This document shows, piece after piece, positions 41,001 through 53,900 of a stretch of DNA of 64,000 bases (position 1 is its first letter; each line of letters opens with the position of its first letter). This DNA is from Meghimatium bilineatum (taxonomy: Eukaryota; Mollusca; Gastropoda; Stylommatophora; Philomycidae). The notes under the pieces are model-generated. The model saw only the letters and a program-made list of their open reading frames with translations, ran no database searches and was not told the DNA's origin. The stretch covers positions 1,572,501 through 1,636,500 of the forward strand of contig CM067317.1 of assembly GCA_034231615.1 (NCBI GenBank). The letters run 5' to 3'. Made by a program: the position numbers and the translations under genes.

Positions 41001-44000
41001 ACCTAATACAATGTGGAATAAGCTATTTGTCTTATTCATAACACTTTCAGAAACAGAAGATTGCAGTAGCAATTATAATTATAGTTGCAATTGGCTCAAC
41101 AACAAAAACCATCAAAGAGGCTTAGATTAGGTTTAGGTACTTTTGATGCTGATTGCAGTGAGCTGTCAACAGCTCTGAAACATCAGACAGCATTGATGGC
41201 ATAACTATTTCAGAAGATAGAATATCTAGTTGATTTCAAACTAGTGCAAGTGATCAATCTACATTGTGAGGTATTTTACAGAATACACAAGCATTGCAGC
41301 CAGTTGTAGAAACACAGTTTGTAAATAATGAAATTGTGAGGATGTATATTTGTTGTGTTGCATCTGATGTCATTGAGAGAAATATTCATAAAGTTAACAT
41401 TTGTAGACATAAGGTATGGACTAAATGTGGTATTGATTATAACTAAATACCCTATCATAAAAAAAATACTAGAAAATGTGTCTTTCACACCTCAAACAAT
41501 TTTCAAATTAGGTCAGTTGCAATATTTTTATCCACAAAACTCTAAGCTGTTAATCACATCTATTTTACATTTTGTAATTATACTTATCAAAAACCATTTT
41601 TCATGTGTCAGGTGACATTTCTAGACACAAAGATGTACATAACCTATGTGTCAGGTGACATATCTAGACACAAAGATGTACATAACCTATGTGTCAGGTG
41701 ACATATCTAGACACAAAGATGTACATAACACATGTGTCAGGTGACATTTCTAGACACAAAGATGTACATAACCTATGTGTCAGGTGACATATCTAGACAC
41801 AAAGATGTACATAACCTATGTGTCAGGTGACATTTCTAGACACAAAGATGTACATAACCTATGTGTCAGGTGACATTTCTAGACACAAAGATGTACATAA
41901 CCTATGTGTCAGGTGACATTTCTAGACACAAAGATGTACATAACCTATGTGTCAGGTGACATTTCTAGACACAAAGATGTACATAACCTATGTGTCAGGT
42001 GGCATATCTAGACACAAAGATGTACATGTGTCAGGTGGCAGAAACATATCTAGTCACAAATATGTACACGTGTTGGTGACATATCTAGTCACACAGATGT
42101 ACATGTGTCAGGTGGCATAAACATATCTAGTCACAAATATGTACACGTGTCAGGTGGCAGAAACATATCTAGTCACAAATATGTACACGTGTTTGTGACA
42201 TATCTAGTCACACAGATGTACATGTGTCAGGTGGCATGAACATATCTAGTCACAAATATGTACACGTGTTGGTGACATATCTAGTCACACAGATGTACAT
42301 GTGTCAGGTGACATGAACATATCTAGTCACAAATATGTACACATGTTGGTGACATATCTAGTCACACAGATGTACATGTGTCAGGTGGCAGAAACATATC
42401 TAGTCACAAATATGTACACGTGTTTGTGACATATCTAGTCACACAGATGTACATGTGTCAGGTGGCATAAACATATCTAGTCACAAATATGTACACGTGT
42501 TGGTGACATATCTAGTCACACAGATGTACATGTGTCAGGTGGCATGAACATATCTAGTCACAAATATGTACACGTGTTGGTGACATATCTAGTCACACAG
42601 ATGTACATGTGTCAGGTGACATGAACATATCTAATCATAAAGATGTATATAGCCTATGTGTAAAGTGTGTCAGGTGACACAAACATTTACAACTATTTAA
42701 TTTTGTCATGTCATTCTTAGAACATTTAGCAGAAATGTCACGCCGACCAAATACCATTCCTCGAATGAGAGTTCGCAGTATTCCAGGAGAAGAGATTATT
42801 TTCAAAGGCGATATTTCATCAGTCAGCTTTAATCTAACAGATGATTCACCCCAGGATGAGAACCTTTCACCACCCATTGTTATTGATGGTAATGTTGTGT
42901 TTACTTGTTGTACTCTTAGTAACCAGACATTATACAATAAACGTAGCCTACTGGTAGTAACCAGACATTATACAATAAAAGTAGCCTACTGGTAGTAACC
43001 AGACATTATACAATAAAAGTAGCCTACTGGTAGTAACCAGACATTATACAATAAAAGTGGCCTACTGGTAGTAACCAGACATTATACAATAAACGTAGCC
43101 TACTGGTAGTAACCAGACATTATACAATAAACGTAGCCTACTGGTAGTAACCAGACATTGTACAATAAAAGTAGCCTACTGGTAGTAACCAGAGATTATA
43201 CAATAAACGTAGCCTACTGGTAGTAACCAGACATTATACAATAAAATTACTGGTAGTAACTAGACATTATACAATAAAATTACTGGTAGTAACTAGACAT
43301 TATACAATAAAATTACTGGTAGTAACTAGACATTATACAATAAAAGTAGCCTACTGGTAGTAACCAGACATTATACAATAAAATTACTGGTAGTAACTAG
43401 ACATTATACAATAAAAGTAGCCTACTGGTAGTAACTAGACATTATACAATAAAATTACTGGTAGTAACTAGACATTATACAATAAAAGTAGCCTACTGGT
43501 AGTAACCAGACATTATACAATAAAAGTAGCCTACTGGTAGTAACCAGACATTATACAATAAAAGTGGCCTACTGGTAGTAACCAGACATTATACAATAAA
43601 AGTGGCCTACTGGTAGTAACCAGACATTATACAATAAAAGTGGCCTACTGGTAGTAACCAGACATTATACAATAAAAGTAGCCTACTGGTAGTAACCAGA
43701 CATTATACAATAAAAGTAGCCTACTGGTAGTAACCAGACATTATACAATAAAATTACTGGTAGTAACCAGACATTATACAATAAAATTACTGGTAGTAAC
43801 CAGACATTATACAATAAAAGTAGTCTACTGGTAGTAACCAGACATTATACAATAAACGTAGCCTACTGGTAGTAACCAGACATTATACAATAAAAGTAGC
43901 CTACTGGTAGTAACCAGACATTATACAATAAAAGTAGCCTACTGGTAGTAACCAGACATTATACAATAAAAGTGGCCTACTGGTAGTAACCAGACATTAT

Positions 44001-47000
44001 ACAATAAAAGTGGCCTACTGGTAGTAACCAGACATTATACAATAAAAGTGGCCTACTGGTAGTAACTAAACATTATATAATAAAAGTAGCCTACTGGTAG
44101 TAACTAGACATTATACAATAAAATTACTGGTAGTAACTAGACATTATACAATAAAATTACTGGTAGTAACTAGACATTATACAATAAAAGTAGCCTACTG
44201 GTAGTAACTAGACATTATACAATAAAAGTGGCCTACTGGTAGTAACCAGACATTATACAATAAAAGTGGCCTACTGGTAGTAACCAGACATTATACAATA
44301 AAAGTGGCCTACTGGTAGTAACTAAACATTATATAATAAAAGTAGCCTACTGGTAGTAACTAGACATTATACAATAAAATTACTGGTAGTAACTAGACAT
44401 TATACAATAAAATTACTGGTAGTAACTAGACATTATACAATAAAATTACTGGTAGTAACTAGACATTATACAATAAAATTACTGGTAGTAACCAGACATT
44501 CTGTAATAAAATAAGCCTGTTGGTAGTAACTATACATTCTACAATCTTAATATTGGCAGTGACGACAACATACAAGGAAAATAAAGGTTGTACACTAGAT
44601 TTTTGACCTCAAAGTGCTGATAGTAATTAGATATGCTGCAAGCTTAGTTCTAGTAGTAATTATACACTCTATGTATATATCCATTCCTTCTGTCTGCCTC
44701 ATTTGATCTGCCTTCTTGTGTCTCTGGTTCCATCTTAGCATGTGTACAGCTAAACAATTGTTGCTATGAGAATCAGTTATGAATGAACAGACACATATCT
44801 TGCAGATGCCCCAGCGTTTGAACCTTCAGAAGATGAATGGGAAGACTGGAAACAGAGCACTCTGACTGGAGCCAACATACCATTCAGTCCAGCTGATCCA
44901 AGGAGACCATCTCATCCCACCAGGTCTGAGCACATTATACCAAAGCTGCTTAAAGGTATGCTAATCAATAAAAGGTAATACTGCTGTGAAACAGAACAAC
45001 AATAGTACTTATGTAGAACACAGATTTTTGAAGTTTCAATTAAGCACAACTGATAGACTATCACTAAGGGGCTATGAAGTGTAAACACACACAAATACAA
45101 ATGATAATACATAAGACATTTTAAATGTTTTGAACCGTTAGGTCTTTGTCAAGAATATATAAATAACAAACAGGGAAAAATAATGAAAACAGTAATAATA
45201 ATGTTATGACCACAGAGGCACTAGACACATTATTGACATGTAAACAATACAAAGTTCAAGGTGAGAATTATTTATGTGGAAATATGTCATGGAAGTGGGT
45301 TTTGTTGAAAAGTGGATGGGATATGAGAACAGATATAACAAGTTATTATCCAATACAACATAGATCATCATCATCAGGTGCCATGCCGGCTGGCGTAGGC
45401 AATCATGGTTCTCCATAGCTCTTTATCTCCAGCATTATGTATCCAGATCATTATTGTTTCCCCTTTCATTCCAGGTTGTCAAACTGTCTAATATTTTCTC
45501 ATGTTGTCGCCCTCTGTCTCTGTTGCCTTCAATCTTGCCTGTTGTGACTATGTTCTTCAAACCTCCCTGTCTCATGAAGTGGCCAAAAAATGAAGATTGT
45601 CTTTTCCTTATATTATTGATTAAAGTCTGTTTCACATTTGACTATTTCAACACCTCTAAATTAGTTTTTCTGGCAGTCCATGGTATTCTCAGCATTCTTC
45701 TGTAGAACCACATCTCTGTTGCTTCTAATCTCCCACTTTCCAGTTTGTTTATTGTCCACGACTCGTACCCATATGTTTGTATAGGAGTTATATAGCACTG
45801 TAAAACTCTCTTTCTCACCTCTAATGACAAGGTGTTATTACACAATATATTTTTCATTTTTCTGAATATTGTTTTTGCCTGGATAACATGGATAGCAATA
45901 CAATAAGGACCTAGATGACAGATCTAGATATGCTCTTGAAAATCAATTTATTTTTTAGTTTGGTATCCTCAAGCCTTTTGGACTTAACTCCAAATATTCA
46001 TTTGTTTAAATTTGTGTTGGTGTGATCCTTATTGTATTGCTATCCATGTTGTATTGGTGTATTACTTTGTTTTTTATTGTGGTGTTTACTGTTGTTTGTC
46101 TCTTGAAAAAGGTTCCATTTGAGCTGATACGTGGAGAATTGTCCTTTTTAGTTTTATTGTAGGTCTATGTTTTTTTATATATACTTTTTTATATATTTTT
46201 ATTCATAGGCAAGGTAAGTGTTTTTAGTAACCTGTTTAATTCATTTTGCTTTACTATTTGTTCATTCAGTTACTGCTGCACCCTCCACTTTGTCGGACAC
46301 CCTCCGAGCATTTGGTTATTTATATTTGTATTGGTGTAATAATTTGTTATATCTGTTCTCATATCCCATCCCATTGTCAACAAAACCTGCTTCCATGATG
46401 ACTACATGTTTACACGTAGGCCTACATCATTGTCACCTTGAACTTTGTATTGTTTACATGTCTATAGTGTCTCTGTTGTGGTAGCACTGTTTTCACTGTT
46501 TGTTTTATATATTCTTGAGAAAGATCTAATGGTTGAAAACATTGAAAATGTTTTTGTATGATCATTTGTATTTTTTTGCGCTTAAACTCCATAGCCACTT
46601 GGTAATAGTCTGTCAGTTGTGTTCAAGTGAAATTTCAAAAACCTGTGTTCTACATAAGTACTGAAAATATGCTATGACTTCTTGTGGGTACAAAGCTGGG
46701 GAATTTTACAGTTGTAAAATATCATTATAAATCATCATTACTTGATCTTATTCTTGGCAAGTGGTCATCAACAAACACCTTCTTCTTGCCTTGTATGAAC
46801 TCATGATGCACTTTGTACCAGCACACATCAACAAACATCTCATTCTTGCCTTGTATGAACTCATGATGTTCTTACTTTTGTTATTATGTATCCTACCAAA
46901 CAAATTTTGTTTTTGCGTATTCTACATCTTGTTATTCTGTGTGAGTGGGCATTTAACTTTTAGCAAGCCAGATTAAAAAATACGAAAAGTCTCCCTGCCA

Positions 47001-47867
47001 CCGGATTCTTTTTTGAAAATTTGCGTTATTGATGGTGACTGTTTTGAAAATGTGATAATTTTTTGGTTGTTAGAGATATTTAAATAATATTTGCACATAT
47101 AAATAAAGAATTGAATTATGCATATATTGGTGTAATTTATGTATGTGTGTGTGTGATACCAGACGTATGAGAAAGTGGTAAAGACGGTTTTCACAAAAAA
47201 CTGATATTTTATAACAAATATATAGGAAAAAATTAGTAAAAAAATAACTTACCTTACTTATCTAATTCCTTGGCAACATTGTAAACTAAATCACGCAAAT
47301 CTGTTGTATTTACACTGTTCTTTCACTGCGAAATTATCAAAATATTGCCGGGGGAACTGTATAAAACATGTAGATTTGCAGTAAAATCGTTCTTTGAGCT
47401 TAGGCCTAGAGTCATTTTTGGTGCTACTTCAACATATTCGATATCAAACGTACAAGTTCCCAAACCAACACAGCATTCTGTATATTCACTGCTGTGAAAC
47501 TAAATAACCTAATAATTCATGATTCAAGCCACGATTCAATGTTATTTTATTCAAAATACGATGAAAGAAAGGTCTATAAAATCATGGCATCGTATCGGTA
47601 TGCAGATGTGGTCAGATTAATTGCTCTTAAATGTGTAAGACTAGCTAGCCATTCTCAACAACGATCATGTCAGAAGTGGGGGATATACCTGCTTCAATTG
47701 CGCATGTCCCCAGCTATGTGCACGGGATGTGGTACGTGTAAATCTCACGATATCTCTTCGGGTGGGGTGTGTCGCCAACGGCGATCCGCCATTTTTATTT
47801 TGGTCGACCGGTGTTAATATAGGCGCGGTGAAGGTTAAAATATAACCTGTATCATCAGCTCTCTGTA

Positions 47868-47901
<34 letters not shown>

Positions 47902-50900
47902 AGAGAGAGAGAGAGAGAGAGAGCTTTATTCCCGGCGGCAGGTTGCAACCATGGCAACTACCTATACCTTATGGGTGTATACAATGTGTGGATCTAAAAT
48001 CTATTTCTGTCTCCAAGTCACAGGAAGTACATAGTCAATCTCATTGTTTATTGTCTATTCCCAGTTTCAGTCTGGTTGGTCATATCCACATTTGCTGTAG
48101 GGTTGCAAGCCTCAGTTGTTGTTCCAGTTGGTCATATCCACATTTGCTGTAAGGGTGCAAGCCTCAGTTGTTGTTCCAGTTGGTCATATCCACATTTGCT
48201 GTAGGGGTGGAAGCCTCAGTTGTTGTTCCAAGGCCAGATGTGTAGACTTGGTTGCTGTTGGGTGTAGGGGTGGAAGCCTCAGTTGTTGTTGCAAGGCCAG
48301 ATGTGTAAACTTGGTTGCTGTTGGGTGTAGGGGTGTAAGCCTCAGTTGTTGTTCCAAGGCCAGATGTGTAGACTTGGTTGTTGTTTGGTGTAGGGGTGGA
48401 AGCCTCAGTTGTTGTTCCAAGGCCAGATGTGTAGACTTGGTTGTTGTTGGGTGTAGGGGTGGAAGCCTCAGTTATTGTTGCAAGGCCAGATGTGTAGACT
48501 TGGTTGCTGTTGGGTGTAGGGGTATAAATCTCAGTTGTTGTTCCAAGGCCAGATGTGTAGACTTGGTTGCTGTTGGGTGTAGGGGTGGAAGCCTCAGTTG
48601 TTGTTCCAAGGCCAGATGTGTAGACTTGGTTGCTGTTTGGTGTAGGGGTGGAAGCCTCAGTTGTTGTTCCAAGGCCAGATGTGTAGACTTGGTTGCTGTT
48701 TGGTGTAGGGGTGGAAGCCTCAGTTGTTGTTCCAAGGCCAGATGTGTAGACTTGGTTGCTGTTGGGTGTAGGGGTGGAAGCCTCAGTTGTTCCAAGGCCA
48801 GATGTGTAGACTTGGTTATGAGAGTCCATGCTTGTTTGAGTCAACCTCATGCAATGTGTTATATATGTGTTATATCTGCATTCAATAATATATGTTATAT
48901 ATGTGTTATATCTGCATTCACTAATATATGTTATATATGTGTTATATCTGCATTCACTAATAAATGTTATATATGTGTTATATCTGCATTCACTAATATG
49001 AATGCTAATTTGTGATCACTAGTGAAATGGCCTCGCAAAGTCATCTGTAGAGATGTGCACCCTCTCAGAAATGCTAGCACTAACATCCATGACAGTGGTG
49101 GCCAGGTCAGAGTGAGTACTGTCATGCAGCCTATATCGGTGCCACTAGACCAACAGGTGAGCTCTCGTAACAGTGAGTACATGCTCATTAACAAGAAATG
49201 TTCTTGAACACTTGCAAAGCAGCCCAATAGGAATAGAGAATATAAAGTATTCAGTTTTACAGTACACAAAACAGACGAAATCATATGGAAAACAATATAG
49301 GCCTCAGCTTAGTTAAAATTTCAGACTAAATCCTATGGAAAACAATATAAGCGTAGTTATCATGTTTCCCGACATTTAAAAAATGCAATTTCTTGCGGCC
49401 TGTTTTTTTGTTGACAACTTGAGTTGTTTTGGTGGGTGTGTAGAAACCACAAAATTTTTGGTTTTAGAGATTTGAAAATAATTTTTGCACATGTAAATAA
49501 AGAGTGGAATAATGCATATATTGGTCCGAGTTTTGTTTGTGTATGTGTTATACAAGAGAGGCATGAGAAGGTTGTCAAGATGGAAAATGGGATAACAAAT
49601 ATTTTAATTGGAAAATAATTATTTAAAAATTACTGACCTTTATTTCTGACATGGCAACCCTGATAACATAGTTTTACCCATCTAAGTCTATTGTAAATAT
49701 GTTGTTTCATAACTAAACTAACATAATATCTCTGGGGAAATAAATCAAACAGAAAAGTAACTTACCGTGTTGAAACAATTGATCTCTAGAGTTAGACTTA
49801 ATATCATCCGTAATTCCGTCAAAACATTAGATTCATACTCTGTAATGTCATATCATAATGAAACCAACATGTTACTATATTTGGAAAACAAAGTACATTC
49901 CCAAGAATTCCTTACTATCAGAATCACAATCTATAAGGATTGTATGTCGGTTATACATGTTGTATGTCAGTTATACATGTTGTATGTCAGTTATACATGT
50001 TGTATGTCAGTTATACATGTTGTATGTCAGTTATACATGTTGTATGTCAGTTATACATGTTGTATGTCAGTTATACCTGTTGTATGTCAGTTATACATGT
50101 TGTATGTCAGTTATACATGTTGTATGTCAGTTATACATGTTGTATGTCAGTTATACCTGTTGTATGTCAGTTATACCTGTTGTATGTCAGTTATACATGT
50201 TGTATGTCAGTTATACATGTTGTATGTCAGTTATACATGTTGTATGTCAGTTATACATGTTGTATGTCAGTTATACATGTTGTATGTCAGTTATACATGT
50301 TGTATGTCAGTTATACATGTTGTATGTCAGTTATACATGTTGTATGTCAGTTATACATGTTGTATGTCAGTTATACATGTTGTATGTCAGTTATACATGT
50401 TGTATGTCAGTTATACATGTTGTATGTCAGTTATACATGTTGTATGTCAGTTATACCTGTTGTATGTCAGTTATACATGTTGTATGTCAGTTATACATGT
50501 TGTATGTCAGTTATACATGTTGTATGTCAGTTATACCTGTTGTATGTCAGTTATACATGTTGTATGTCAGTTATACATGTTGTATGTCAGTTATACATGT
50601 TGTATGTCAGTTATACATGTTGTATGTCAGTTATACCTGTTGTATGTCAGTTATACATGTTGTATGTCAGTTATACCTGTTGTATGTCAGTTATACATGT
50701 TGTATGTCAGTTATACATGTTGTATGTCAGTTATACATGTTGTATGTCAGTTATACCTGTTGTATGTCAGTTATACATGTTGTATGTCAGTTATACATGT
50801 TGTATGTCAGTTATACATGTTGTATGTCAGTTATACATGTTGTATGTCAGTTATACATGTTGTATGTCAGTTATACCTGTTGTATGTCAGTTATACATGT

Positions 50901-53900
50901 TGTATGTCAGTTATACATGTTGTATGTCAGTTATACATGTTGTATGTCAGTTATACATGTTGTATGTCAGTTATACCTGTTGTATGTCAGTTATACATGT
51001 TGTATGTCAGTTATACATGTTGTATGTCAGTTATACATGTTGTATGTCAGTTATACATGTTGTATGTCAGTTATACATGTTGTATGTCAGTTATACCTGT
51101 TGTATGTCAGTTATACATGTTGTATGTCAGTTATACATGTTGTATGTCAGTTATACATGTTGTATGTCAGTTATACATGTTGTATGTCAGTTATACATGT
51201 TGTATGTCAGTTATACATGTTGTATGTCAGTTATACATGTTGTATGTCAGTTATACATGTTGTATGTCAGTTATACATGTTGTATGTCAGTTATACCTGT
51301 TGTATGTCAGTTATACATGTTGTATGTCAGTTATACATGTTGTATGTCAGTTATACATGTTGTATGTCAGTTATACATGTTGTATGTCAGTTATACATGT
51401 TGTATGTCAGTTATACATGTTGTATGTCAGTTATACATGTTGTATGTCAGTTATACATGTTGTATGTCAGTTATACCTGTTGTATGTCAGTTATACATGT
51501 TGTATGTCAGTTATACATGTTGTATGTCAGTTATACATGTTGTATGTCAGTTATACATATTGACGACCAGAGTAACCCACTGACAGATTCCCATCTGGAT
51601 GTCTCAAAATTTACAATTTCTTGTACACCCCATTTCTTCATACAATGTGCCGGTATCGGAAGTAGAAAACAACTGCTATAATTTACTGATTCCGATCATA
51701 TGACATTAACGATCATGTGATTTTCACTTCACTGAAGAGGGGTGTAAAGCAATGGGAGAGTCCAGCCAGTGGGAGCGTTGTGAACCAGTTAATCCATTAG
51801 TGAGTCCACATGCCGGGAGCATCGTGAACTATTTAAACCATTGGTGAGTCCACCATTAGGTAAAGGTTAAAACTTCAGACTAGATCATATAGGAAAACAA
51901 TATAAGCTTAGTTACCTCTCAATAGACATGATTTTTTTTACCATTTTAAAATAATTCTAGAGTCACTTTAGTATAAAAAAATTGTTAAAAATGTAAATTA
52001 ACTCCTTCCGCCTGTAAAAGCGATATATTGTTGCAGATAGACATCTATTGTGGACATATCCATGATTATTTATTCTTGCAGATATGTCATCTAAATTTGC
52101 TTCATTTCGATCGTAAATGAATTAGTGTTAAGTTATTTGACTTTAAACTTTAGAAATCTAGGGTAACAAAACAAAACCCTCGTGGTACTGTGCGATTAGA
52201 TGCATGTGACTTATTTATTTTAATTTAAAATTCGAACAAGCTAGCTTTTCTGAAATTAACAAAATGATCTTCCAAAATGATCTTGCAAAAATGAAAACAA
52301 AATCTTGCACTAGTGAGAGAGCTGCAAAGATTTAGCAAACATCAGGCTTTATTATTCTTTGAGTTTTATAATTGGAGATATTCGGTAAACAAGTGTTTTC
52401 AATTTTGACAGTGGAGATTACTGACTTGTTAAAAATTGGAAAATAAATAGTCCTAGACCTAAACACTTCTAAAACTGTTCCCACAGCTATTGTTTCTGAA
52501 GAATCAGATAGTGCTAGTGACAGCAATGATAATCTTACACTACATTATACAGAAAACAGAGTTAGACCTCATGATAACATTGAGTGGAATAAAAGTTTGG
52601 AACCTAGGAAATCCAATACTTGGGAATAGACCTATTTTGTAAAGTTTTGCAATATTTAATTCAGTTCTGAAATTTGACATGGCACACAGAAAATGGCATA
52701 AAACACTTGGCAGTTGATAGATTTACTTCACAAATTTTACATGGCACGCAGAAAATGGCATAAAACACGAGGCACTTGATAGATTTACTTCAAAAAAACA
52801 AATTATGATCAGTAAATAGACAACCAGGGCATCTACTTTAGTAAGATTGGATAGCAGCATTTCAAGACAAGTAAAATTGAGGGTGAGTAGAACAAAATGC
52901 ATGTCCAAATAATTTCTCTTCATATAACATCTTCATATAGACATTCAAAGCGTGCACTCAAAGTCACTCGAACGGACCAATCGAATCAAGGACTATTACA
53001 ACAACAACAACAAACATCCTGTACAGGTATTGAAATATCCTCAGTAACAACAAACATATAACGTTTAATATCCGTATTAGTTATACAAGGGCCGATAGGT
53101 CTTCTTGTAAACATGGATAACATATATAGACAGTACAATTTTGCTTCAAATAATTGCTTATACAAGTAAATTTAAGTAGGAAGCCAGAGGACAATTTTTA
53201 AAATTTTTGAGACTAACAGGAATTAAACCAGTCCGTTCAATAGCACCAAATCGCCTAGCAACTATTGCATACGCGTTCTTCCGTACTTGACTAACCGCAT
53301 CTCTAAAAAAAGATGCGATTTCGTCAAGACATTCAAAGCATGCACTCAAAGTCACCCGAACAGACCAATCGAGACAAGGACTATTACAACAACAACAAAC
53401 ATCCCGTACAGGTATTAAAATATCCTCAGTAACAACAAACATATAACGTTTAATATCCGTATATTTATAGGAAATATATAGGCCTAGATGTTAATTTTTA
53501 TTGCACCTAGTACATTTAAGCAAAACATAGCAGAAAACATTCGAGTTAACAATGCTATAGGTATATTTCAAAAGATAGAAATGGGTGTCAGGCAAGGTTG
53601 TGTAATGTGTCACCGGATCTTTTCTCCCTGTATACAGAATACATTATGCGAAATATAGAAGATATGTCCGGAATACAAGTGGGAGGATACAATATAAATA
53701 ACTTGAGATATGCGGATGACACAGTACTGATCGCAGGAAGTGAACAATAACTGCAAGCCCTATTAGATATAAAGTAGTGAAGGAAAGTGAAAACAAAGGC
53801 CTCAGTTTAAACAAGAAGAAAACAGAAATAATGGTTGTATCAAAGAGACATACACCACCAAGATGCAACATAATAATTAATAACACAAAATTGGTACAAG

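Noticed and set aside
47494-47817. 107-codon ORF on the plus strand
   Set aside because: No recognisable domain, no splice-compatible LRRK2 match; probably chance or part of an unknown element.
49767-51681. Three overlapping ORFs of ~550-600 codons
   Set aside because: They are the three frames of an almost invariant 20-bp repeat without stop words; no exon borders, no protein features.
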